Source of the DNA: Strix aluco
Taxonomy: Eukaryota; Chordata; Aves; Strigiformes; Strigidae
Reading direction: 5' to 3'
Assembly: GCF_031877795.1 (NCBI RefSeq)
Contig: NC_133971.1
Coordinates: 92,696,154 to 92,760,153 of the forward strand
DNA length: 64,000 nucleotides
Shown here: piece after piece, positions 23,400 through 36,339 of the stretch
Layout: every line of letters begins with the position of its first letter
How positions within the stretch are numbered: the stretch's first letter is position 1
Position numbers and translations under genes: made by a program
The notes under the pieces: generated by a model
Seen by the model: only the letters and a program-made list of their open reading frames with translations
Databases searched by the model: none
What the model was told of the DNA's origin: nothing

Positions 23400-23890
23400 A
23401 TCGGTCAAAACCGTAAATCATCTCATGTGCAGAAATACACGTTTTTATATTTAATTTTACGGACAATATCTGCGTTTTTTTCCCCTGCATTTTTTCAATA
23501 TCTATTGATTCACGTTTTTCTTCTAGCAGGAAATCAGCTCAGATCCCAATTGTTTATCCAAAATGTAAGGTCTGCAGAAGTCAAGATTCGTAGCAGAATC
23601 CAAAACCTAATTCTATCTTATATTGGATTGATCAGGGCCTCTGGGAACTTCTGCAGTCAAATAACAAAAATAATAATAACTGGAGCTCAGGGATACTGTA
23701 TAGTTATTGATGCATAAATACACATTTTTTTTCCCTTGCATCTTTCAGTCCGATTGGCTGAAGGGGGTGATTTGCATAATCACTCTGATTTTATTTCTCA
23801 GTAATCATACAATATGCAAACTCCTTAACTCCGGATGGTTGATAGCTTTTATTACCCAATCAGGGTACAATGATTTGCATAATCACTGAG
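23400..23890. promoter_or_regulatory. Candidate regulatory block with paired POU-octamer modules
   Basis: AT-rich DNA just upstream of the IER3IP1 promoter. The 17-base word TGATTTGCATAATCACT occurs exactly twice, at 23,768-23,784 and 23,871-23,887. Each contains the octamer ATTTGCAT and is preceded by an inverted or direct CCAAT word (CGATTGGC near 23,751; CCCAATCA near 23,855). An ATATGCAAA word lies between them. Two copies of a longer pattern (AATACACGTTTTT then CCCCTGCATTTTTTC at 23,432-23,494; AATACACATTTTTTTT then CCCTTGCATCTTTC at 23,717-23,748) suggest an old segmental duplication. The regulatory role is an inference. Confidence 0.4.
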
Positions 23891-26800
23891 CTTTGATGGT
23901 TATTAGACTCATTCGCTGTGATAGCAATGATAACTTTGTGCTTAATGTGGTGGACTGGAGAGACCCCATCTCGATCCTTTACCCTGCCACACATTTCTGA
24001 TACGATCTGGGCAAATTATCCGGAGTTTTATCAATATTACATCTCCATGCTTCAGCTCTGGGTTAAGATCCACTCACCAGCAAGCGTGAGATGATCTGGT
24101 ACTTCAGCAATTAATTAAGCGTCGGGACAGTACGACCAATAGACTCTCAGACACCATGTGAATGAGGCACGAAGAAGCCCACACCTCAGCTGCTTCTCGT
24201 CTTCGTCTTTCCTTTCCAAAACAATTTCTTTAGTCGATGACATAGTGTTATGCATCTAGATAATCATTACTATTAAATTACATTACATTTTAGCAGCTGG
24301 AGCTGGACGCAGGAGGAAGCACCCCATCAGCAGAGCCATAGCATGTTTTGTTACTAACTTACCCCCAAAGTTATTACTATTAAGTAAGGGTGATAGAACA
24401 GAGAACAAAAACACGTTCATCAGAGTTTTTTGTCATCTGGTCAAAAGTATTTGTCACTTCAGTCTCAAAAAGGAATATAGCCTTAATTTAGGGAAGCGAA
24501 TAAAGCATCTATTGCACTTCCAGTGGGATCAATATTATTTAAGCCTTACTGAAGAGTTTTGTTACATGAAAGCTCAAAATATTTCCAAATGTTGGCTCTG
24601 ATTCTGCAAACACATCTAACTTCCTGTTTGTCAGCAGATAGTGGCACTACTCAGGTGTACTGGCACGTGTGAACACGTACTTGCAAGCTCAGGAATTCCA
24701 ACATCTTTATTTCTCATCTAGATTTTTAAATTTGGTATAACTACTACATATAGTGGTTGGTATAAAAACTACCAGTTTAACATTTAGAAATGGAGCCACT
24801 TCTGGTTACCCAGGGGCCCCCAAAGTTTGCCAGAAACTTTTTTAAATCCTTCAAACCATCTTTTTCTGTGTGTCTATAAATAATAAAAAAGGCTAATCTT
24901 GATTTTTACCAAACTCCGTACACACAGAGAAAGTCAATATTGGGCTGAAAAGATTTCATCTCAAAGGTCATTACTATTTTTTAAGAAGTTGTGAGTGCTG
25001 GCATATAATGGTCTCACAAATAGAATTGCCTTTTGTTCTCAGACATAACTTAGGGCATTATGGCAGTAATTCTATAATTAAATACAGATAAATATGAGGG
25101 GTCACTAACAGGCACGTTTAATAACCACCATCATCAAATAGCATTTCCTGGGCTACCTCCTTACGGTATCCAGCCTATAAATAAATACTAACCTCAGTGA
25201 AGAGCTAATGTTTAGAATTATGGCTCTGAAAAAAAATGAGGTTTTTAAAATAAGTATACAAGTTATGGCTTAGTATTTTTACCCATAATTAAGATGTATT
25301 TCCAAAGAGCAGGTGCCATCAAGCTTACATAAACTTGACGTGATTTTCCCCTTTGTAAAATCCATCATGGCAACTTAACGACCGCATGAGTCTTATCTCT
25401 GAATCATCATGTTACGTGGTTGAAGGGAAAACCAGACAAAGTTGCTTGCATTAGAAGGAAGGTTTTTTTTTTTTTCTCTTCATTAAGGTGTTATGTTTCA
25501 TTGCAGTAAATTCCTGTGGTGTCATCTGCAGAGTGCAGTCAATCACCATAAAGGAGAGTTTTAAACCGCCTTACAGATGTCGAAGGAATAAACTTCAGGC
25601 TGGTGAACTGTTGTGAAGACCTTGGTATTTTTTATTCTGTTTATTGTTCAATATCATCAGACAGAGCATAGCTCCTCAGGTCTAACTATCCTCTACAGTT
25701 AATGATACTCGAACTTGTTGCTCAGGATTTTCAGGATTACGTTAGTTTATTCCTGGTGAGCAAATACCAGGTCAAAGGAAGTATTCTTATGACTTCAGTC
25801 CCTAAATCCTTTGCCTCACTTGCCACCATCTTCTGGGTTTATTTTCTGAACTAGCTTTGGCAGTTTCCTCCTTTAGATATTTTACATACCCAGACATACA
25901 CATATCAGTAAGAATATTTTTGAGACACAAGAAAGGCTGGAAACTGGCCCAACAAATATCAAGTGGAGAAATGTATTTTGTTGGTGGCAACTCTTCCGTC
26001 TGATTTGACTTCTGTAATTGCCAGTGGAAAGACCCTTAACGGGAACACGGCATCAGCCTTCTCTATTTTCGGTGCCTCATGCCAAGTGGTTGCTAACGAA
26101 TGTGTGTCTCTAGACGGGCTTTGCCAATGGGCCTAGTCATACCTCATGAGCTGAAGATGAGCAAACTTTAAATATTCACCCTCAGAGTCCAGAAGGCAAC
26201 TTGCTACATCGTGGTTTTACCTTAAGAGGGCTCTGAACAGACACAAACCATCGCACTCTGGAATGGGGTATCGAACCAAGCAGCTGAGTCCTTACACCCA
26301 CCTACCATGTACCAACCTCTACAATGAGTAACTCCATTAACTGAAAAATTCTGTGTATGTAAAAAATTTAGGTTCTGCAGCTGAGTTATAAATAACTCCC
26401 GTAGCCTCATTCCATGGTTAAACTAAAGCCTTTGCCATCCTTTAGTCATCACACCTATCGCACTGCCAAGGTCAGTGATGTGTCCTACAGACATAATGCA
26501 TCTGTTGTAAGCACAAATTGAATACTTAACTGATTCAGTGTCTAGTTGTTTGTTTTAACCACCAAAGCTGGAAATGCAATAAGATTTGGTACATCTGAGA
26601 GAACTAGTATCTAGTTCTTACCCTTCAGCAGCTGTATAAAAGATCTTCGTCTTGTCCATGACGCTGTATGGGCTGAGCAGTATCATCTCTGTCCTTCCTG
26701 GCTTATTGAAAAGTGAATAGCCATCCTCTTCAAAAATCACACCCTGTCAGCTTTCCTAAGATTTGCACCTTGAGAGGACGTTAATACGGTTTCATACGCA

Positions 26801-29800
26801 AATGGAGATTGAAGAACAAAAGAAAAACGAATACAAAATTCAAATTTACACCTGAATTTATTGACGCCATTTCCTAAGTTTATCATACTTGGCTCCATAA
26901 CCATAACAGCCTTTAAATGTCATTTGTTGTCTAGTGCATGTACACACACACACATGCTGCTGTTCATCTTGGTATTATCAACAGTACATTATATTGTACT
27001 GTGATTATTGGCAACTTTGGCCCAGTCACCGTTTGTGCTGTGTTCATGCTGAAACCAGAACCAAAGTTCATTATGCTTGGTACCATATCGATATTTTTCA
27101 GAGATGACAGGTGCAGGGATTTTCCAGTCCATGTCTCAGCTGGAAAACAGTGAATATCAAAAGCAGGCCAACATGAGGAATGAGGCAGCAGAAAAACAAA
27201 TAAACTTTGCCAGAGAATTGGAAGTCTCTGCTTAGCCTGCCTTACCGCTGACAGACGGTCAGGATTTGCAGGCGTTGAGGCAGCAGCGGGTCTTAAGGAG
27301 GGATTTAGAGGAGGATGAGGAGACAGCTCCATGAATTTTGACAAGGGGGAGGATTTTGTCTCTGTACGGCAAGTGGCATGAAGAGCGAGCAGGGGTATTA
27401 AGGAGAGCAAAGAGAAGGGGTGCCTGAGGCCGCTGTTACAGGCGATGGACGGGCAGGAGCAGCTCACTAAGTACAGGTGTTATGCAACAGGGAGACCAAA
27501 GTGGCACAGACTGTTCAGGCAAGGAGTTGGTGTTTGCCACTGTGGACATGCAAGCATGTGTTTCATCAGACCATGGAAAATGGTGTCAGTAGCAATAGTT
27601 TGAATGGGAATATGGTTGATGTCAGAGGAGAAAGGATCCTGCTGTGGCTGAGCCTCCACCAGGGACAGCTGACATGTCCCCTCAGTTTCAGAATCAGGTC
27701 TGGTTTCCACCTCTGCTAATAGAAAAGTTACTGAAACTGCTTTTTTGGGACAAACACAGAGGTGTTGTAAAGGTGGCTGAAGTCTGACTGCCTTCGCAGC
27801 ACACAGATTTTCACTCATGGCTGTGAAATGCCCCATGCCTGTGGGAGAGCCTCATCTTTCTGTGCCTACCCTAAGTCTCTGTTTTGATAAGCATCAGATA
27901 CGGGAGCTTACACGAGCGTGTTGGTGTCACGGTGTGTCCCACTGGGGCCAGACTCTTCATCAACGGCTTCCCCGGTGAATGGCTGGCCCCATCTAAGCCT
28001 GGAAAAGGAGGAAACTCATAGACTGTAGCCTTCCTGTTCATACATTTGGTGGCCCTTAGGGCCTCCTGTTTGACGCCAACCGCCCTTCCAACCTGTGGGC
28101 AACTCCAAAGTGCCTTAATGATCCTGCAGATATTTTCATTGCTCTGCAATGTGTGAGCACAAAGGGGGAACGGACCATGCCAGACCCCTTTTTGGAGCAA
28201 TATCCATTGGTCAAAGGGCTTTTCTCCTGATTCCTTCAACTTTCCATCTATTTGTATTGGAAAGCATGCTGGAGATAGGCCAAGAAAGTTGATAAGGTAC
28301 ATGGAAAATTATATACCCGGCAGCTCTTGAAGGGTTCCCAGCAGCAGTTAGCAAAGGGCATGAAGCTGGACTAGGCTGGCCAGATCCAGGGAGCACACTG
28401 ATCCCTCTCTGTGCCAGATCTCAGACTAGTCTGTCCCCTTTAACTGTCACCTGAATAGGGAGAACAGCCAGGCTTGCTCCTTAGCAAGCTGGTGCCATGC
28501 CAGAGGCAGAGGTCATTGGTGCTGGGAAAGCTGCAGCACTCTGTTTAAAGATTAATAGACAGTATCCTCCTTCATGCTGTAAAAGTGGGCAGATTAAAAA
28601 AAAAAAAAAATCACAAACCTGGTGACTTAAGAGATTGCAATCTGTCCAATAACATTAGCAATAGCCGCAGAGTTGTACAGCTAGTAGGAAACCATGAGCA
28701 AAAGGTTAGATCTCAGCATAACGTGTGGGATTCACACATGAGTCAGAGGGATTGGGAAACCTTTGTAAAAATCACCAGAAATCCCCCACTGCATTTTTTT
28801 TCCCATGACTCACCCACAGAAAGAGATAATATGGAAGGATGTATGTCTCTACAGTAAATTTTTAACACATCATAGAGATAAAGTACATATATCTGTGCTT
28901 TTTCTCCGCTTCCATTTTCCTGCATTTTCTAATACTGGTGTGCTACGAGTTCACAGTCTAAAGCTATGGTGGAGAAAATGAAGTGCTTCATGTCAGTCCA
29001 TCAGCTCACCAGCATACACCCCCAGGTCCTTCATCCACTTTTCTCTCCAGAAGAAACCTGCAGGTGGAAGAAGCTGTGGGCCATCACTGCTCAGGCACTG
29101 AACCAGGGGGTGTCGTTGAGACAGCAGAAAAGAACAGTAAAAAATGGAAATTGGCTCTTCAGAGATGGCAAACCAGGGAAACAGTTCACTTGTCAGAAAT
29201 GTAACTTATACACACTGGGCCAGTCAAATCCACCGTCGAAATCTTATCATCAGAGCTATTTTTCGTCACTGTAATGTTTTCCACCACCACAGGCGTACTG
29301 AGATTTTTGGAGAAATAATTTGATGTGCAGCGCCTGGCACAACAGAAATGGAGCAAAGCAAATCATTAGGTGTCAGATAAGCATGAAGACCTGTTTTCTA
29401 TTTTGAACCCAATCCAAATAATAACAGGATATAAGTCTTGGCAGTACAGAACCGATAGCTGGGGTAAAGCTGATTTAATTAATTATGGAGGTGACCTTTT
29501 CCTTTCCCCCTAATCTTCTGCCCTTTAGCATAAAACATGTCTTATGACCCCATTGCCCTCCTCCATTTGGTTAGATGCATTCAAATTAAAGCTGAACAGA
29601 GTTTTTGCTTGAAGAGATTTCTCAAAACATATCATTTACTTTCTCATCATAGAAATAAACATCTCAAGGAATGTTCCTCTTCTTGTGACTTCATGTTGTT
29701 TTTGAAAAAAATGAAAATGTTGGCAGTAGTGAGAAAATAGGGGCTTGGGTCTCTTAATTTCCTTAATAAAATATCAAACATATAAATACACATTTCAATA

Positions 29801-29860
29801 AAATCTGAGGAAGGGGAGAAGAATTTGGTGCAGATGTAAAACAAAAACAAAATCATTGCC
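23891..29860. other. Intergenic DNA between IER3IP1 and the first downstream CR1 cluster
   Basis: No supported gene. A T run at about 25,465-25,477, a short CA repeat at 26,940-26,953 and an A run at 28,596-28,610 are visible. Minus-strand open frames at 27,480-27,836 and 27,871-28,302 sit after acceptor-like AGs but do not join in phase to anything I trust. Confidence 0.5.
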
Positions 29861-29861
29861 C

Positions 29862-30308
29862 TAAAGAGCAACGGAGCTGGTGCAGGGTCTGGAGCACAAG
29901 CCCTATGAGGAGCAGCTGAGGGAACTGGGGGGGTTTAGTCTGGAGAAAAGGAGGCTGAGGGGAGACCTCATGGCCCTCTACAACTCCCTGAAAGGAGGGT
30001 GCAGAGAAGGGGGGTTTGGTCTCTTCTCCCAGGTAAGAAGTGACAGGACAAGAGGAAATGACCTCAAGTTTTGCCAGGGGAGGTTTAGATTGGATATTAG
30101 GAAAAATTTATTCACCAAAAGGGTTGTCAAGCATTGGAACAGGCTGCCCAGGGCAGAGGTGGAGTCACCATCCCTGGAGGGGTTTAAAAGATGCCTAGAT
30201 GTGGCGCTTGGGGACGTGGTTTAGTGGTGGACTTGGCAGTGCTGGGTTTACAGTTGGACTCAATGATCTTGAGGATCTTTTCCAACCTAAATGATTCTGT
30301 GATTCTGA
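29862..30308 (+). mobile_element. CR1 LINE 3' fragment
   Basis: About 450 bases from the CR1 3' region: GGAGCTGGTGCAGGGTCTGG, GGAGACCTCATGGCCCTCTA, the AGGCTGCCCAGGGCAGAGGT block, and the terminal CCAACCTAAATGATTCTGTG tail. Closely related to the 19.4-19.8 kb end of the larger copy. It has no reverse-transcriptase part. Confidence 0.95.
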
Positions 30309-30527
30309 GTCTAAACTGGTGTTACTCAAGCACCCACCCTAGCAATCCTCCAGCCACTGTTACTGCACCCTGCTGTGGGCTGATGGAGAGGGAGGACCGC
30401 ACGAGGCAGTAGGGTTTGGCAGGCTCTTCCCATGGGCTCCCTGATCACACTCGGCTCCCACAGGAATTCATCACTGCAGGCATTTCCTTGGTGACCCTGT
30501 GTCCTCTCCTACTGCCCTAACACTCAC

Positions 30528-30624
30528 CTCCAGAGAACACTTATTGCCACGCTGATGGCAACCAGCAGTAAGAGACTTCCACTGAGAGACACCATGATAA
30601 TCTCATAAGTAGATGGTGATGAAC
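30528..30624 (-). CDS. Candidate transmembrane exon
   Basis: Acceptor atactctcttcaag|GTTCATC and donor CTCTGGAG|gtgagt bound 97 open bases. The frame that fits the previous exon encodes a short polar lead (SSPSTYE) and about 22 hydrophobic residues ending in LW and an Arg completed by the next exon, as in a single-pass membrane anchor. Reading frame and phase agree with the exon at 31,476-31,421. Confidence 0.45.
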
Positions 30625-33600
30625 CTTGAAGAGAGTATGGCAATCACAGGTGAGTTTTGCCAAAAATAGCTTTAAGAAATGCGACTTTTTGTGAAATGAC
30701 CCAGGTTGTTACAAGCTGCAAATACTGGCGGTCCTTCTGCTGCAAACTGTGGATGGAGGGGCTGACCAGCTCTGTGTTAGAAGGGCATTCCTGGGAAATA
30801 CTTTTTCTTGAAAAATCTCACAGCTCAGTTAATTCTCAGTTAATAACTCATGGATCTTTATCTGCAGTACATATCTGCAGTACAGTATCTAAAGTACAAA
30901 GCAAAACTGCTTTGCAGGGCTGAGACTGAAACCCAGCCAAATGGATCTCAGGGTGGAAAAGTCTGCCCGGCACTATTAGACCACAACGTTTTTCCACATA
31001 TTATTCACCTATTCACAGTAAAGCCACAGCAGGATCCTGAATCTTACTGCTTCTCTAGCCAGCACTTTCCATCCACTTCCACCCTTTTCAATCTGCTTCC
31101 ATCCTATATTGTTCTTGGATTTAATTCCAAACTTAAAGGAGTGGAAATTTGCTACACTGCCTTCAGGTGTCCCACTCCTCTGTTCTGCTGCAACAGCTTC
31201 TTTTTTTTCCACCATTCTCCCCTCTAAAACCCCAACAGAAATGGGTCTAACATGTCTGATTCACTCATTCCTTTTGAGCACATTCAACACTCTGTATCTG
31301 CTAATCTTACATACTTGATAACACTGCTGTTGCCTGGTGCCTCTCAGCAGTGCCACCACACAAATAAACACGGCAAAATGGATTTAAAATGCTAATGAAA
31401 CAAACAGGAGAGTAAAATACCTTCTTCCTTGGAAACCACGGTGTTGTAGAAACCTTCTTCATCAGCATGGACCATCCTGAAAAAGAAAACCAACAGACAT
31501 CTGGATCACAGTTTAATGTTCAAAACCAGCACATTTATTTTAGATTCATTTATGAAGTCTGAGCATTTCACCACCTCTAACGTGAATTATCTTTACAACT
31601 TCCTTGTGAGATAGATTCTGCTGTCGCCGTTTTGCAGACTGGAAATCAAAACAAGATGGATTAAGGGACAGATCCAAAGGGCAGAGTTTAACCTGACATC
31701 AAAACCCTGAAGGTTTCTCTTAAGGCAATGAGCCTCCCCAGGTGTCTTGAGTATGATTTATGTTTGTCTACAGCATCTAATCTTGGCATGGACAAGCACG
31801 TTGGCATCACACTCTAGCACGTCTAGCACACACCTTTATCTAATCCCAGCCAATTTGCCCCAGGACACAGAGGGAGACTTAAGCAGAAAAGGTAACTGAG
31901 CCCAAGTTTCTTGAGCGGAGGTTATACTTTTTCTTTTACTGCTTCCAGAAATGGAGTGATTAACTCCTATAAAACATCTCAGCCATCACATAAGAAAGTA
32001 ACTAGGAATGATCAACAGCTAGATGGAAAGATAACACGGGCCCAAAATACAGTTTCTTGCCTTGTGGTGAAGAACATTACCTTACCACAGCAATACTGCC
32101 TGTTACCAAAACCCTCATCTGATCACCAAGTTTCTCAAACCAGTGGATGAAGCTTTCTTCACAGCCAGCATGTGAGGCAGGGATGGATCATTAACCTACT
32201 GTTGAGACAGGGAAACTGGGGCTAACAATTTGTTTTACATCAGTCAGAGAGCCTGTGGCATGGCTGGGAATTTCAAGCATATCTCCTGCCACTTGGTTTT
32301 ATGCCTTCACCATGGTAATATTCTTCTTGTAGAAGCTTAAAACTGTGACACGCCTTATTAGTGTAAAGTATAATGGATAAAAAGTGCTCAAGTCAGATGC
32401 AGGTGTCACCTTGTACTACTACTGCTGCACAGACACAGACGCACACACATGCACGCGCATATTTCCAGCTTGCGTGTGTGATATGCAGGTTTCCAATCAT
32501 TATTTTATTCTATTCCAGCTCCTTTTCCAGAATAGAACTAAAATGTGGAGTCACAGGATGTATCCTGATGACATCTAGTTAGTAAACACAAGAATAACTT
32601 GTCTGCCAGTATGTTCTCAGGTATAAAAAGAACTTGTATCTAAAGTCTTAGATGTTGCAATTTAATTCTACTCTCTTTGCATCAATAAACTTAACTTAAA
32701 ATGGAATTATTGTGAAAAATCTGTGTAGCCACAGGTTGCACAAGAAAAAAGTGAGTGACTGAAGCAAGTGACAACCCTACAGGAAAAAAGCCAAGCCAAA
32801 CCCTTACTCATATTTATATGAGGAATGATACCAGCCCTGAAATGCTGCTCAGACTGAGATACTGTATAAGGCACAGAATCACAGACTGGTTTGGGTTGGA
32901 AGGGACCTTTAAAGGCCATCTAGTCCAACCCCCTGCCATGGGCAGGGACATCTTCACTAGACCAGGTTGCTCAGAGCCCCGTCCAACCTGGCCTGGAATG
33001 TTTCCAGGGATGGGGCATCGACCACCTCTCTGGGCAACCTGTGCCAGTGTTTCACCACCCTCATCATAAACAATTTCTTCCTTTTATCTAATCTGAATCT
33101 CCCCTCTTTTAGTTTAAAACCATTCCCCCTTGTCCTATCATTACAACCATTACCCCTCCTACTGACATGAATCAGAGGGATCTGCAATAACTCCTACTTT
33201 TATAAAGCCTGGACAATAAAACCAGGCAGCATAATTTTATAGCTATGTAGACTGTCCAGGCTGTGCCTCTTATCCATTAGTGCATGTGTCTGTGAATAAA
33301 CTGAAATGCTGGCCTAGAAGCTGTTTCAGGTTCTCATGTGAAATTTTCCCCGGTGAAAGGAGAGCTGGGCTAAGTATTACTGAAAATGAAAATCACTTGC
33401 TTACTACAGACTCCTCCAGCCCCACTGTGATACAATCTGGTTTTGTCACATCAGTAAGATGTCCTAAGGAGCACCTCGGTGTCACCCCTCAACTTGAAAA
33501 AAGTTAAGAAAATAAACCACGGCAGTTTAAATCTAGAGCGGAATAAGATTACAAATTTCTGGATTACCTTGTGACTGCTGGAGATCCTTGTGTCAGTGTC

Positions 33601-35765
33601 ATGCTGCTAAGACCTTGCCTGAAAGTAAAGCTGGTCTGGAGGGTTTCAGACTAATTGCTCACTTCATTTGCCTCTGTTGATTGCTTTCTTCTCTCCATGG
33701 TTTTTATTAGGGCAGAATAATCTCTTCCGTTTATAGCCAATCAATAAAGTGCGGAGGTGGATCAAAGCGCGGCTTTACTCACTGTCCTTTTGATAAGCAA
33801 TTCCTCTCACGATCTTTCTGGTGGAGCAGGAGACACAGCCAGACTCCACCTAGGAGCCTGCCAGGGCTTCCGCTGGGCACTGAACCCCTTCTGACATGCC
33901 ACGATCGCATGAACTCCTCCAGCAAAACCACCTCTGTAGCTTGCATTCTGGAGTCACTGCAGAAACATGCCATGTCCCGAGAGTGGTGTTTTTGGGGCTC
34001 CTCCAGCAGGCTGGGTGGAGAGGGCAGGCAGCCCCGTGGTTTGGGTGCTCTCCAGGCAAGGGAAGCCCACCAGCCAAGATGGCTCCTGGCCAAGGGGCAA
34101 CTACGGGACCACAGTAAGTCTGAGCCCTGTCCTTGCTTTTTGGGTGTTAAGCAGACTGACGTGGCTCTTCACATTGAAAGGAACAAGGCAGGAATTTGCG
34201 GAGCTGTTGTTTTTAATGGGTGATGGCCAGTTTAGGGTTGGGTTTGAAATGTGCTTCATTTCGGTGTTTCTTGCAGCCTGGTTTAGCTGTTCTTCACTGC
34301 ACCGTGGGGAGGAGGATATCATCAAGCTTGGTCTGCAGCACCCACCTCTTCCCATACCTTCACTAGGGAAGTCACAGCTCCGCAGGTCTGGACCTTGTGT
34401 TGCTCTGCAAAAGCCTTACCGCCACACTGGAGCTAAGCTGGCAACTGCACTGAATTATCTTGTGAAAAAAATGCAATTACTTGTGCTTTGTGATCAGAGA
34501 AGGAGTGGTGCTCTAGGGTGGAGACTCCTTTTTTGTTAATGCATTCACACAGAATACATTAATACACTCCAGGTTGGCAGGTCTTTCAAAACTAACAATA
34601 GAGATTGACGCATTTATCTGCTGTGCCTAGATTAATAGCTGCAAACCCATTTCAGCTCCTCTTGCCTCACTGCTACTATGAAACAGGACCAAAGCACCTC
34701 TCCAAATCCCCTGGAGATTGTTTGGCAGGATTTCAGATGTCCACAGTCCAAATCACCGGTCATGTTTAGATAACGACCAGGGCTGTGAATTTTTCTCTGT
34801 GGCCAAAGAAAACAGTGAACGAACTACATGAATTAGATTTTACAGAGAGGTGAACGGTGGAGAGCAAGCCTGCAGATACATGCAGATATATTTTTGGTTA
34901 AGCCACACAACAGTTATCCATTCTGTACCATCCACAGAGAAGAACACTCAGTATGGAAATACCTTCTCTCCCTCTCCAGGGCATCAGTGGCCTTTTATTT
35001 GGCTTTGAGCCAGAGCAAGCATGGTGTTAAAAAACATTTCCACGTTGTACATGCCACAAAAGACTTCCCAAGAAGGGAGGACTTTATATTCAGACAGATG
35101 CCAGTGACTTCCTTCCTTATCAAACAAACAGAAAGCTCAAACCAAAACCTAAATTGGTTTGTGAAACCCATTTGCAATTTTGAGTCTGTCCCAAAGCTCA
35201 CCAAAGTCAAGGAGAGTCTCTTGACTGACTTCTCTGGTGTTTAGACTGTGCCCTGAGGGGAAAGGGACTGTTTATTTTGAGGAGGAGAAGGCTGAGGGGA
35301 GACCTCATCACTCTCTACAGCTCCCTGAAAGGACATTGTAGAGAGGTTGGTGCTGGTCTCTTCTCACAGGTGATTAGTGACAGAACAAGAGGGAACGGCT
35401 TTAAACTGCAACAGGGGACGTTCAGACTGGACATGAGGAAAAAATGTTTCCCAGAAAGAGTGGTCAGAGAGTGGAATAGGCTGCCCAGGGAGGGGGTGGA
35501 GTCCCCATCCCTGGGTGTGTTTAAGGGTCGTTTGGATGAGCTGTTGGGGGATGTGGTGTAGGGGAGAACTTTGTAGAGTCGGGCTGAGGGTTGGACTCGA
35601 TGATCCCAAGGGTCTTTTCCAACCTGAATGATTCTGTGATTCTGTGATTCTGTAAATACATGGCAGACCTCACTCTTACAAACCACTGAACGTCTGCATG
35701 GTAGATCTCCATCCCTTGTACATGCCCAGTGTGGAGACATGATGGAAGTGTCTGGGACATGTTCT
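30528..35765 (-). CDS. Candidate unidentified membrane-protein gene, 3' exon chain (unconfirmed)
   Basis: Minus-strand segments with consensus splice sites and matching phases are: 35,765-35,680 (enter 2, exit 0; peptide [18 protein letters not shown]); optionally 34,458-34,420 (0/0); 33,817-33,783 (0/2; [11 protein letters not shown]); 33,606-33,568 (1/2; [12 protein letters not shown]); 31,476-31,421 (1/1; [18 protein letters not shown]); and 30,624-30,528 (2/2; SSPSTYEII then the hydrophobic run [16 protein letters not shown]). The last would be a transmembrane helix followed by Trp-Arg. I do not recognise the protein. The joins were found by eye, so some may be chance; the four right-to-left exons from 33,817 to 30,528 are the best part. 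A final exon with a stop was not securely found. Confidence 0.4.
31421..31476 (-). CDS. Candidate short exon before the transmembrane exon
   Basis: Strong acceptor tggttttctttttcag|GATGG and donor GAAGAAG|gtattt bound 56 bases. The frame [18 protein letters not shown] joins in phase on both sides. No family assigned. Confidence 0.42.
31570..31700 (-). repeat. MIR-like SINE fragment, minus orientation
   Basis: CAACTTCCTTGTGAGATAGA, then CCGTTTTGCAGACTGGAAAT and GGATTAAGGGACAGATCCAA follow the reverse-complement MIR order (AACCCTGTGAGGTAGG, CCATTTTACAGATGAGGAAA, AGGTTAAGTGACTTGCCCAA). Ends are approximate. Confidence 0.55.
32190..32300 (-). repeat. MIR-like SINE fragment, minus orientation
   Basis: GAGACAGGGAAACTGGGGCT, CATCAGTCAGAGAGCCTGTG and GCATGGCTGGGAATTTCAAG follow the MIR reverse-complement order (GAAACTGAGGC, GTCACACAGCTAG, GGGATTCGAAC). 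Confidence 0.5.
32873..33175 (-). mobile_element. CR1 LINE 3' fragment, minus orientation
   Basis: Starts with AGAATCACAGACTGGTTTGG, continues with GGTTGGAAGGGACCTTTAAA and CATCTAGTCCAACCCCCTGC, then the block read on the other strand as CACTGGCACAGGTTGCCCAG. This is a different, older-looking CR1 subfamily from the 18-20 kb copy. Confidence 0.93.
33568..33606 (-). CDS. Candidate 39-base exon
   Basis: Acceptor caaggtcttag|CAGCATG and donor TCACAAG|gtaatc. Phase (enter 1, exit 2) matches both neighbours and gives [12 protein letters not shown]. Confidence 0.35.
33783..33817 (-). CDS. Candidate 35-base exon
   Basis: Pyrimidine-rich acceptor gtctcctgctccaccag|AAAGAT and strong donor AAAGGACA|gtgagt. 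Enter 0, exit 2, peptide [11 protein letters not shown]. The frame stays open upstream, so the exon could be longer. Confidence 0.35.
35274..35656 (+). mobile_element. CR1 LINE 3' fragment
   Basis: GGAGAAGGCTGAGGGGAGAC, TTAGTGACAGAACAAGAGGG and GAATAGGCTGCCCAGGGAGG, followed by GGTCTTTTCCAACCTGAATG and several copies of ATTCTGTG. Plus orientation, 5' truncated. Confidence 0.95.
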
Positions 35766-36339
35766 CTGTAAACTTCTCTAGTGAATGGAAATTCCCTTTC
35801 ATTGAACTTTCAGAGACATTAAGGAAAAAGCAGTAGGATGCTTTGAATATTCCCAAAGGGGATCTATAATGTCTTGATTTTTTTTTCTTTTTTATCCTGG
35901 TATTCGCCTGACTCCAAACTCAGTTTTGCAGACAAGCTTGAGATGAGAGTGGGGAGCTGCGGTGGAGGACACAGCTCTTTCCTGCAGGAACATTTTATCT
36001 CACGCGGATTGGGTGCCGTCCACCACTGCAAACTGCCAGCACAGGTAAAACAAACCCAGTGAGACCAGGGCAACCAGCCAAGTGTGGACGTGGCCTTAGA
36101 GACACATGCCACAGGGCACAAGGATCCAAGCCACGTGCAGCGCCCGAGCGGCTTAGTACGGCTGTAGGTTATTTACCTGCTCGGGGATTTATTAGTGAAC
36201 ACTTGGCTAGTAGTTTGGAGATGAGACATTTCATATCAGCGTATGTATCCAGGATAATCTTACTATAGTGAAAAAAAGCCCTCTCAAAAGTGTACCGAAT
36301 AATCCAAGCCGGCTGAGTAAAACTATCAAAATATATTTA

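Noticed and set aside
22705-23408. Open frames of up to 184 codons on both strands around the IER3IP1 start.
   Set aside because: Only the first 30 codons after 23,083 match a known protein; the rest is CpG-island read-through.
27480-28302. Minus-strand open frames considered as the cytoplasmic tail of the candidate membrane protein.
   Set aside because: None of the possible acceptors enters in the phase required by the transmembrane exon without an early stop.
28850-28929. Minus-strand segment reading a short basic tail (KMEAEKKHRYMYFISMMC, stop) in phase after the transmembrane exon.
   Set aside because: The acceptor is weak (little pyrimidine tract); a short in-phase tail to a stop is easy to find by chance.
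34995-35210. Minus-strand frame beginning after a good acceptor and reading [18 protein letters not shown].
   Set aside because: No usable donor and no phase link; left as chance.
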